In this document: piece by piece, positions 1-7,011 of the stretch | How the letters are laid out: every line of letters begins with the position of its first letter | How positions within the stretch are numbered: position 1 is the first letter of the stretch | Assembly: GCA_049509915.1 (NCBI GenBank) | Contig: JBEKZL010000031.1 | Coordinates: 1 to 52,312, forward strand | DNA: 52,312 bases | Origin: JBEKYD01 sp049509915 | GTDB taxonomy: Bacteria; Acidobacteriota; Terriglobia; Bryobacterales; Bryobacteraceae | Direction of reading: 5' to 3' | Position numbers and translations under genes: made by a program | Notes under the pieces: generated by a model | Database searches by the model: none | Told to the model about the DNA's origin: nothing | What the model saw: the letters and a program-made list of their open reading frames with translations, nothing else

Positions 1-630
1 AATCTGAACCCCGATGCACACCAGGATGAACGACGACAGGCGGATGATGACGTTCATGGCCGAATCGCCGAGGGTGCGCCCGATCCGTTCGGCGAACCGG
101 TAACTCAGGTAGATGGATGCCGCAATCAGAACCGAGCCCAGCACCATCCCTCCGATCAGAGGCCAGCGCCATTCAGAGCCTTCGGGCCGATCGGCGCCCA
201 CGGTGATCGCCACCGAGATCGTTCCCGGTCCCACCGTCAGCGGGAGGGTCAGTGGATAGAACGCCTGCCGGGAGTAGTCGGCCTCATGGCACTCCGGCTC
301 GGAACCCTTGGCCGCGAAGTCGTCGCCGTTCGGCTGACGCAGCAGCGCCCAGCCGGTTGAGATCACCACCAGCCCGCCCCCGACCTGCACCACCGGCAGC
401 GAGATGCCGAAAAAGGCCAAAATGTGGGTGCCGATGAAGATCGAGGTCAGGATCAGAATCAGGCCGTTCAATGAGATCATCCTGGCCAGCGCCGTTCGCC
501 CCCTGCCGGACAATCCGCGCGTCAGGGACAGGAAGATGGGTGTGTTGCCGATCGGGTTGACGATCGGAAACAGCGCGCCGACAACCAGAAGAGTGTACTT
601 TGCGAGATCGCCCAGCGGGTCCGTCATCAT
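1..630 (-). CDS. MarC family integral membrane protein (C-terminus outside window)
   Basis: The minus-strand frame is open from the ATG at 630 to the window edge, giving 210 codons without a stop, so the 3' end is missing. The translation starts MMTDPLGDLAKYTLLVVGAL and contains the FPIVNPIGNTPIFLSL segment and the PLTVGPGTIS motif, both typical of MarC/YchE-type proteins. At least five hydrophobic segments are visible. Despite the old name (multiple antibiotic resistance), the family's substrate is unsettled; members are small-molecule or amino-acid exporter-like proteins of the inner membrane. A second ATG (627) is immediately adjacent, so the start is uncertain by one codon. It is divergent from the small gene at 699. 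Function of this member is not deducible from sequence. Confidence 0.85.
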   Translation of the reverse strand, partial: MMTDPLGDLAKYTLLVVGALFPIVNPIGNTPIFLSLTRGLSGRGRTALARMISLNGLILILTSIFIGTHILAFFGISLPVVQVGGGLVVISTGWALLRQPNGDDFAAKGSEPECHEADYSRQAFYPLTLPLTVGPGTISVAITVGADRPEGSEWRWPLIGGMVLGSVLIAASIYLSYRFAERIGRTLGDSAMNVIIRLSSFILVCIGVQI

Positions 631-680
631 CGCCCACTTTACATGAGTTGGTCCTGCAATCACCACCGCGCGCCGGAACC

Positions 681-689
681 TGCTACGCT
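681..689 (+). promoter_or_regulatory. Candidate extended -10 (TGC-TACGCT)
   Basis: TGC followed by TACGCT ends 9 nt before the ATG at 699. No Shine-Dalgarno sequence is present in that gap. If used, transcription would begin only a few bases before the start codon. No good -35 element is seen. The element is weak by itself and is listed because the same spacing recurs elsewhere in the window. Confidence 0.3.
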
Positions 690-698
690 TGGGTCACC

Positions 699-836
699 AT
701 GTCAGCATTCAATGGAGATAAAGCGCGCTTCCACCGCGAACGAAAAGGCAAGCTTGCCCGCAGAGAGCGCAGCCAGGCGTTGCGGCGGAAACTGATCGCT
801 CCGGCGCCGCGGCGCCCCGACGGCCGCGATCTGTAA
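699..836 (+). CDS. Small basic hypothetical protein (45 aa)
   Basis: A 45-residue protein beginning MSAFNGDKARFHRERKGKLA, very rich in Arg/Lys, with an alpha-helical-looking basic core (RFHRERKGKLARRERSQALRR) that suggests nucleic-acid or ribosome binding. A longer in-frame start at 600 would overlap the divergent MarC gene start, so 699 is preferred. There is no Shine-Dalgarno, but a -10-like TACGCT lies 9 nt upstream. From memory, short basic proteins with this MSxxNGDK opening occur in other acidobacteria, but I cannot check that here. No function is assigned. Confidence 0.55.
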   Translation: MSAFNGDKARFHRERKGKLARRERSQALRRKLIAPAPRRPDGRDL

Positions 837-953
837 TTAGTTCGAGTACACGAGCTTCTGCCGCCGGCATAAAAGGCGCGGCGCTCACAAGGCCATGCGG
901 TCCCAGCAGTGTCGCCCACCAGTTGTGATTTGCGGAATAATAATGGGGACAGC

Positions 954-2201
954 ATGATCGAAGGTATATTGCAACGAGCGGTGTCTTCTGCCCTGCTCTT
1001 ATGCCTGCCTCTGGTGGTGGCCGGGGACGACGGCTACTTTCCTCCTCCTGACAACGCGGGGGGCTGGCGCGGTCTAACGGATGCCGCGAAGGTCCGCAAA
1101 CTGGGAGGCATGGATCTCGGCAGGCTTGCCCAGGCATTCGAATTCGCGAAGGAAACCAGCCAACATGGTGGCCTCGTGGTGGTGCGACACGGTTACCTGG
1201 TCTACGAAAAATACTTCGGCAAAGGCAATCGCGAGGCGCATCCCGATATGGCGTCGATCGGGAAGGCGTTCACCAGCATTTCCTGCGGGATCATGCTGCA
1301 GGAAAAGCACGACCAGATCCCCGAAGGCCTGGAGACCAAGGTCTTCACCGAGAGGTACCTGCCGGAAGCATTTCCGCTGAGCGACCCATTGAAAGCGGAT
1401 ATCAAGCTGGGGCAGTTGCTGACCATGACCTCCGGCATGCACGGGGACGGTGGCAATCCGGGAATGGTCCGTGGCGAGGATCGGCCGCTGGAGCCGGTTC
1501 CGCGCCCTGCCGCACCCGAGGACCAGGACACCAGCGCCTTACGATCAGCGATGTGGACCAGGCCCGGCGAAGGATACTCCTACGCCTCGGGCTCACCGCA
1601 CGTGGCCTCCATCGTGCTGCGCCACCTGACCGGAATGGAGATGCAGCAATATATCGACGAGAAACTGGCCAAGCCGATGGGCTTCGGGCCGTGGGGTTAC
1701 GCTTTGCACCGCAACGGAAGCACCCTGCCGCACACGCCTGGCGGCGGAGGTATCGCGTTGCGTGCCACCGATGCGATTCGGTTCACCTATCTTCTGCTAC
1801 ACAAGGGCCGCTGGGCCAATCGCCAATTGGTGCCCGCCGAGTATGTCGCCATGTGCGGCAGTCCTTCGCCCTATAACCCGCACTCGCCGATGAGCCTGAT
1901 GTTCGAAACGAACGCGGATGGTCACGTCTTTGGAGCGCCCCGCGACGCGTTCTTCAAGTCGGGGGCTGGCGGCTCGGCCATCTACGTGGTGCCGTCGCTC
2001 GACCTGGTCGTCTACAAAATGTCCTCCAGCGATGCGCAACTCGATCCCCAATTGACGGGCCTGCCGGTCACGTACCAGATGGGCCATTCCCGCGACAATT
2101 GGAAAGCAGGTCTGCACGATCAGTTTCATGATGGCCCGGTTGGCGGGGATGATGGCGTCCGCAGGCTGCTGGAGATGGTTGTGGCTTCGGTCATGCAATA
2201 A
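954..2201 (+). CDS. Exported serine hydrolase, class C beta-lactamase fold
   Basis: A 415-aa protein of the beta-lactamase-related (PBP4*/esterase EstB) superfamily. The nucleophile motif S-I-G-K (Ser101, Lys104) sits in MASIGKAFTS. The second motif region reads PGEGYSYASGS, where the family has a YxN/YxS tyrosine, and a GAGG segment near the C-terminus stands where HxG is usual. The start at 954 is chosen because it gives a signal peptide (MIEGILQRAV, then a Leu/Val-rich core ending VVAGDD); the in-frame start at 909 would put 15 polar residues in front. Likely a periplasmic esterase, peptidase or amidase rather than a true beta-lactamase. It is a lone gene followed by a pseudogene. Confidence 0.8.
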   Translation: MIEGILQRAVSSALLLCLPLVVAGDDGYFPPPDNAGGWRGLTDAAKVRKLGGMDLGRLAQAFEFAKETSQHGGLVVVRHGYLVYEKYFGKGNREAHPDMASIGKAFTSISCGIMLQEKHDQIPEGLETKVFTERYLPEAFPLSDPLKADIKLGQLLTMTSGMHGDGGNPGMVRGEDRPLEPVPRPAAPEDQDTSALRSAMWTRPGEGYSYASGSPHVASIVLRHLTGMEMQQYIDEKLAKPMGFGPWGYALHRNGSTLPHTPGGGGIALRATDAIRFTYLLLHKGRWANRQLVPAEYVAMCGSPSPYNPHSPMSLMFETNADGHVFGAPRDAFFKSGAGGSAIYVVPSLDLVVYKMSSSDAQLDPQLTGLPVTYQMGHSRDNWKAGLHDQFHDGPVGGDDGVRRLLEMVVASVMQ

Positions 2202-2244
2202 AGGAAGGACGCAGTAGCGATTTCGTGACCTTCCGGAGAGGATC

Positions 2245-2605
2245 GACGGCGGCTCGGACAGGCGGATCAACGGCGCCGAGTGGTCCTGGATTCAACTTCA
2301 CACGGATAACGGGATTGTGGGAACGGCTGAGACATATGCCGGGGTCCCTGCGGACACGGTCAAAAGCTACGCGCGGCGCTTGATTGGACGCGACCCGCGG
2401 AGTATCGATCGTCCATTTTCTCAATATGCCCAACTCGCGCTGAGACTAGCGTGCCCGTCCGCATCAGTGAGACCCCGGCCACGCGATAGGAATGTCGTGC
2501 GTTCCTGCGATCACGCCTCCGGAACTGCCGGGCATCGTGGCGGGAATTAAGCTTGAGATAGTCAACAACGGCGGCGCCGTCGTGGAAATGGCGGCGCCCG
2601 CATAA
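2245..2605 (+). pseudogene. Decayed enolase-superfamily gene (internally deleted paralogue of the next gene)
   Basis: Three pieces of a mandelate racemase-type gene survive in three reading frames. Piece one (about 2245-2450) reads WSWIQLHTDNGIVGTAETYA, matching WTWVRLHTDQGIVGIGESYS of the neighbour. Piece two (2451-2489) reads VPVRISETPATR then a stop, matching IPVCISERLATR. Piece three (2507-2605) reads ITPPELPGIVAG and ends VVEMAAPA-stop, matching the neighbour's VTAPETPGLGIE and its C-terminus. About 700 bp of the middle is absent. It lies just upstream of the intact gene, in the same direction, so it looks like a tandem duplicate under decay. The identity is only moderate, so it is not a recent copy. 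Confidence 0.85.
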
Positions 2606-2633
2606 CCTTCAAAGCGACCAGGAGGAGGGTCGG

Positions 2634-3929
2634 ATGCAAGACAGTCAAATGACGCGAAGGGGTTTTCTCGGCGCCGGAGGCGCCGGATCTCTGGCGATAC
2701 TCGGAACTGGACTATGTACGCCAGAGGCGCGGGCCGCCGCCGCGCGTGTGGGACCTCTGAAAATTACCAAAATCGAGACCGTGCGTTTTGGGCGGGAGTT
2801 GCGCATACAAGGAATTTCACCCGACTGGACGTGGGTGCGTCTGCACACCGATCAAGGTATTGTCGGCATTGGCGAATCCTATTCCGGTGCCGGCCACGAG
2901 TCGCACGTGGCCGTACTGAAGGCATATGCGCGCCTGATTCTGGGGAAGGATGCGGCCGACATTGATCGCCTCTGGCAGACCCTCTTCTATCAAATTTCGT
3001 ATGCGCCTTGGGGCGGGGCCGAGACGCGCATGCTCAGCGCCCTCAATATCGCGCAGTGGGATATTCTCGGCAAGGCGTCCGGCCTTCCCGTCTATAGGCT
3101 GCTGGGCGGCAAGGCCCAGGAGAAATTGCAGGTGTACAACACTATGAACGGGTGGCCGATCAACGGCATGCGGGAGCATGACGCTCCCGAGAAGCTGACT
3201 GAGTTTCTGCTCAGCCGGGGCATCAAGGGGATCAAGATTTACCCCTACGACCGTGGTCCGGTAAACGCCGCCGCCCAGCACGGCGGCACGTTCATCTCCA
3301 TGGCCGAGTTGAAGGCGTCGCTCGATCCGATCGCACGTATTCGCAAGACGGCGGGCGATGAGATGGGGATCTTTCTCGACTTGAGCAGCAAGTGGAACCT
3401 CACCTGTTCGGTGATGATCGCCCATTCGCTGGAACCATACGGAATTATGTACCTCGAAGACCCCATGCTGGCCGACAACGTGGAAGCGTATGCGACGCTG
3501 GCGCGGCAGACCAGCATACCCGTCTGCATCAGCGAGCGGCTGGCGACGCGCTTCGGGTTCCGGGAGATGTTCGAACAACGGGCAGTCGGCGTGGTGATGT
3601 GGGATGTCACCTGGTGCGGGGGAATCTCCGAGGCGAAGAAGATTGCATATATGGCGGACACCTACAAGATTCCGGTGTGCCCGCACACGGGGGGCGGGCC
3701 GGTCTTGTGGTTCGCCTCCATTCACACGGCGACATCGCTGACGAATTTCTTCATTATGGAGAGCGTGTACCACATGTACAACGACGTGTACCCACACTTC
3801 ATCGAAAACGTGCCTGCGCCGGTGAACGGGTACGTGACGGCGCCCGAAACACCCGGGCTGGGCATAGAGCTTCGTGAGGAGCCTTTCCATAATGGCGATG
3901 CCGTGATCGAAAGCATCGCAGAGTTGTGA
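2634..3929 (+). CDS. Tat-exported enolase-superfamily dehydratase (mandelate racemase/muconate lactonizing type)
   Basis: A 431-aa member of the enolase superfamily, probably a sugar-acid dehydratase. After an N-terminal capping domain come the barrel residues: Lys in GIKGIKIYP (about 198-201), metal ligands Asp249 (IFLDLSS), Glu275 (YLEDP) and Glu301 (CISERLATR), and the general-acid/base region PVCPHTGGGP (His351), as in galactonate/mannonate dehydratase-like enzymes. The N-terminus MTRRGFLGAGGAGS is a twin-arginine signal, so the enzyme is probably exported folded, which is unusual for this superfamily. AGGAGGAGGG lies about 8 nt before ATG 2634. It heads a co-directional block with the RraA-like and PIG-L genes. 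The exact substrate cannot be told. Confidence 0.85.
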   Translation: MQDSQMTRRGFLGAGGAGSLAILGTGLCTPEARAAAARVGPLKITKIETVRFGRELRIQGISPDWTWVRLHTDQGIVGIGESYSGAGHESHVAVLKAYARLILGKDAADIDRLWQTLFYQISYAPWGGAETRMLSALNIAQWDILGKASGLPVYRLLGGKAQEKLQVYNTMNGWPINGMREHDAPEKLTEFLLSRGIKGIKIYPYDRGPVNAAAQHGGTFISMAELKASLDPIARIRKTAGDEMGIFLDLSSKWNLTCSVMIAHSLEPYGIMYLEDPMLADNVEAYATLARQTSIPVCISERLATRFGFREMFEQRAVGVVMWDVTWCGGISEAKKIAYMADTYKIPVCPHTGGGPVLWFASIHTATSLTNFFIMESVYHMYNDVYPHFIENVPAPVNGYVTAPETPGLGIELREEPFHNGDAVIESIAEL

Positions 3930-3961
3930 GTTGACGCTATCAATTGAAGAGAGGGAGTTCT

Positions 3962-4930
3962 ATGAAAAAGACCGTTTTGACTATTTTGATCGCCTGCACC
4001 GCGATGGGTCCGTCGACTGCCTTCGCTCAAATCAAGCAGACGAAGGAACAAATGATGTATTACACGTCGGAATGGAAGGGCGAGCGCTTCCCCGATGGAC
4101 GCCCGAAGGTAGCGGACAATCTGCTTGTGCGCGCCTTGGATCTGTCGATCGAGGATGTGTGGGACTATCTACGTGGCCAAGGCTACACGAACCAGTTTGA
4201 GGGTGGCTGGCAGGCTCTCCACGTCGAAAAGCCTTTTGCCGGACGCGCGCTCACGGCGCAATTCATGCCGCGGCGGCCCGACATGGCGGCTGCCGTCGGT
4301 GCCGAGGGCAAGGCGGAGGGACGCGTCAGCGGAACCAATAGCTGGGTGATCAATGAACTTCAGATGGGTGACACGATGGTCGCCGATGGCTATGGGAAGG
4401 TCATTGAAGGCACCCTGATCGGTTCCAACCTGGGGAGCGGCATCGCCGCCCACACCCATTCCGGCTTTATATTCGACGCCGGGATAAGGGATGCGGAAGA
4501 AAACCGGGAGATCGCTAACCTCAATGGATTTTATCGGGGCTACGATCCCTCGGCATGGGCGCAAATGCAACTGACGGGGATCAACGTTCCGGTTCGGATC
4601 GGACGGGCCGTTGTGTTGCCGGGGGACCTGGTCCTGGCCAAGCAAGATGGGGTTATCTTTATCCCCGCGGTGCTGGCCGCGGCGGCGGTCAATAAGGCCG
4701 AATTTACCAACCTGCAAGATGCTTTTAATTTTGAATTGAACAGGCAGGGCAAGAACGGCGCACAATTCGAAGGCGGCTGGACGGCGGAGAAATTGAGCGC
4801 TTTGGGGAAGTGGATCGACGCTCATCCCGAAAAATTGAAAATGACGCGGGCTGAATTTGACGCTCTGCTGGCTGAAGCGAGCCGACCACGTCAAGCCCCT
4901 CCTGGGGGCAGGGGCGGGGGTCCCCGCTAG
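3962..4930 (+). CDS. Exported RraA-family protein (HMG/oxaloacetate aldolase-like)
   Basis: A 322-aa protein with the RraA/'dimethylmenaquinone methyltransferase' fold. The family includes 4-hydroxy-4-methyl-2-oxoglutarate aldolase. The core signature is visible: GSNLGSGIAAHTHSG followed by FIFDAGIRD, where Arg and Asp are the substrate and metal residues, and later PGDLVLAKQDGVIFIPA. The N-terminus MKKTVLTILIACTAMGPSTA followed by FAQ is a Sec signal peptide. This, with GAGAGGGAG upstream, makes 3962 a better start than 3944. The protein is longer than typical RraA proteins and ends in a Gly/Arg/Pro-rich tail. The gene lies 32 nt after the dehydratase; such pairs are common in sugar-acid catabolism, where the aldolase would cleave the keto-acid product. 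Here both would act outside the cytoplasm. Confidence 0.8.
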   Translation: MKKTVLTILIACTAMGPSTAFAQIKQTKEQMMYYTSEWKGERFPDGRPKVADNLLVRALDLSIEDVWDYLRGQGYTNQFEGGWQALHVEKPFAGRALTAQFMPRRPDMAAAVGAEGKAEGRVSGTNSWVINELQMGDTMVADGYGKVIEGTLIGSNLGSGIAAHTHSGFIFDAGIRDAEENREIANLNGFYRGYDPSAWAQMQLTGINVPVRIGRAVVLPGDLVLAKQDGVIFIPAVLAAAAVNKAEFTNLQDAFNFELNRQGKNGAQFEGGWTAEKLSALGKWIDAHPEKLKMTRAEFDALLAEASRPRQAPPGGRGGGPR

Positions 4931-4996
4931 CGCCTGCCTGTGCATAATGGGACTCTGGACGCTTCGCGCTCCAGCAGGAAAGGAGTCACAATCGCC

Positions 4997-6061
4997 ATGG
5001 AAAGACGTCAATTTCTGACTCGCACCGTGGGGGGAGGCTTGGCCCTCGGCGGCGCCGCGGCGCTGCCTCAGCAGTCCGCCCCCAACCGGCAGCGCTCCAA
5101 TCTGCCGCCCGGCACCTCGCCGTCGGCATGGTCCGTGCCCCGCGGCCCAAGCAGCCCGCTGCTCACGCCGGACTACCTCACGTATGCGGACGACCTGGTG
5201 ATCGAACGCGACCGGCCCGGCAAGCCGTACCAGGGCAAGGTTCTTGCCGCCTTCCAGGCCCACTCGGACGACATCATCCTGTTCTGCGCCGGTACGGTCG
5301 CCAAGCTCCTCGGCGAAGGCTACACCGGCTACCTCATCCGCCTGTCCAATGACGAGAAGTCCGGCCCGAGCGTCGGGTGGGGCACCACCCAGAATGAGAT
5401 CGACTACCAGGAAGCGGCCAAAGCGCTGGGCCTCAAATCGTTCTCCTTCTATTACCGGAATCATCGTATGGACGATGTCGCGATCATTGAACTCCGCCAG
5501 CGTCTGATTTTCATGCTCCGGCTGCTCCAGGTGGATACCGTATTCGTGATGGATCCCTATGACCATTACGACGAAAATCCCGATCACTTGGTCGTCGGCA
5601 AGGCGGTGGAAACGGCCTGCTGGATGTCGACCCCCGGCGGCGGCCGGGAGTATCCCGAGCAGCTCAAGGCCGGGCTGAAACCGGGACGCGTGAGCGAGAA
5701 ATACTACCACTCGCGGGCGCCGCAAGGACACAATCTGGTGAACCGGGTGGTGGATGTCAGCTCTTACATCGACGTCAAGGTGCGGGCGAACGTGGCCAAC
5801 AAGGCCAAGGGACCGGCCGGCGATGCCGGGGCTCGCCTCCGCCAGCAACTGGCAAGCCGGGGCAAGCGACTGCCCCTGCTGGGCAACGACGACGAAACCG
5901 CCAATTTCCAGTACACCAAGCATTTCATCATGGAGGATTTCCGGACCTTGGGACACCAGTTCGGCCTTGAATACGCTGAGACTTTCCGGTATATCGGTCC
6001 CGAAGCCAGCTACGAACCGTCGATTCGCAAATACGTCGAAGCCAATGCGATTCCGCTGTAG
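4997..6061 (+). CDS. Tat-exported PIG-L family deacetylase
   Basis: A 354-aa zinc-dependent N-acetylglucosaminyl deacetylase-type protein (LmbE/PIG-L). The zinc/catalytic motif AHSDD is at residues 89-92 (His89, Asp91, Asp92), with the third ligand in ENPDH (His197). The N-terminus MERRQFLTRTVGGG is a twin-arginine-type signal, supporting 4997 over the in-frame ATG at 4940; AGGAAAGGAG precedes it. It may deacetylate an amino-sugar conjugate in the periplasm. It follows the RraA-like gene by 66 nt and is paired with a second PIG-L gene 20 nt downstream, so co-transcription is likely. PIG-L pairs are frequent in Solibacter-like genomes. Confidence 0.85.
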   Translation: MERRQFLTRTVGGGLALGGAAALPQQSAPNRQRSNLPPGTSPSAWSVPRGPSSPLLTPDYLTYADDLVIERDRPGKPYQGKVLAAFQAHSDDIILFCAGTVAKLLGEGYTGYLIRLSNDEKSGPSVGWGTTQNEIDYQEAAKALGLKSFSFYYRNHRMDDVAIIELRQRLIFMLRLLQVDTVFVMDPYDHYDENPDHLVVGKAVETACWMSTPGGGREYPEQLKAGLKPGRVSEKYYHSRAPQGHNLVNRVVDVSSYIDVKVRANVANKAKGPAGDAGARLRQQLASRGKRLPLLGNDDETANFQYTKHFIMEDFRTLGHQFGLEYAETFRYIGPEASYEPSIRKYVEANAIPL

Positions 6062-6081
6062 GCCCACTCAGGAGACAGACA

Positions 6082-6943
6082 ATGTACGATTACGATGAAA
6101 TGACGGGTTCGGCCGCCGCGGCGTCCCAGGCCAATGCCAGGGAAGCCGTCGTCATGAAGGACCAGCCGGGGCAGCCCCACAAGGGCAAAGTCTTCGCCGC
6201 CGTGCATGCCCATTGTGACGACATCCCTTACTACGCCGCGGGGCTGTGCGCCAAGCTGATGCGAGAGGGCTACACCGGTTACATCGTGCGCACCACCAAT
6301 GATGAAAGATCCGGCGGCCACACCAACGCCCAGAACATCTACAGCAACGAGCAGGACCACGGGCGCATGGCCGCGGCGCTCGGGTTCCAGGATGTGTTCG
6401 ATTTCTACTACCTGAACCACGACATGGACGGCATCTCCTGTATCGACTTGCGCGGCCGCCTGATCCTCATTTTCCGGATGCTCAAGGTGGACACCATCGT
6501 CTCCTTCAATCCGTCGCGGGAGGACGAAGAAAATCCCGACCACTGGGTAACCGGGCGTGCCGTGGAAGAGGCCTGCTGGATGGCCGGAATGCCCAACGAT
6601 TTTCACGAGCACATGCTGGCGGGCATTCAGCCCCACGCTGTGACCGAGCGGTATTGTTTCTATGCCCGGCCGAGGCAGCCGTTCAACCGGGTGGTCGACA
6701 TCAGCTCACAAATCGACAAGAAGATCGATGCCATCGCGGCATGTAAGTCCCAGGGCGACGGCAATCGCGGTTCGCTGTTGAGGGCGGAACTGGCGCGGCA
6801 GGGAAAGCGCCTGCCGCTGTTCGGTGGCGATGACCGCACCGCCGACCGTGCCTACGTGCGCCAGTTGCTTCTATTACATCGATCGGCGGCCGACGAAGTC
6901 CAAGGCCGAAGAGTACATCGAGAAAAACGCCGTGAGGTCCTGA
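6082..6943 (+). pseudogene. Second PIG-L deacetylase, frameshifted near the 3' end
   Basis: The protein follows its neighbour from AHCDD (zinc motif) through EENPDH and RQGKRLPLFGGDD, then loses register after AYVRQLL near 6875. The natural C-terminus, FYYIDRRPTKSKAEEYIEKN-AVRS, continues in the +1 frame and stops at TGA 6941-6943. Compared with the upstream paralogue about 20 residues are also missing at the junction, so the lesion looks like a small out-of-frame deletion. Uncorrected, the reading frame runs on for another 270 codons antisense to the quinoprotein gene, giving a misleading 562-aa product. Start 6082 has AGGAGA upstream; unlike its paralogue it has no signal peptide. It could be non-functional or retain activity with a scrambled tail. 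Confidence 0.75.
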
Positions 6944-7011
6944 TGCCGCCGCTCATTCCCGTTAAGCCGCTACCGATGGTGCGGCGCGCCGCGCCAGACC
7001 GCAACTACACG

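Noticed and set aside
2817..3890. Long minus-strand open frame (357 codons) antisense to the enolase-superfamily gene
   Set aside because: The residue pattern is His/Arg/Val-rich and matches nothing; it is the shadow of a GC-rich coding strand.
4169..6067. 632-codon minus-strand open frame across the RraA and PIG-L genes
   Set aside because: It runs antisense to two clear protein families and across their intergenic gap, with no ribosome site; GC-rich third-position shadow.
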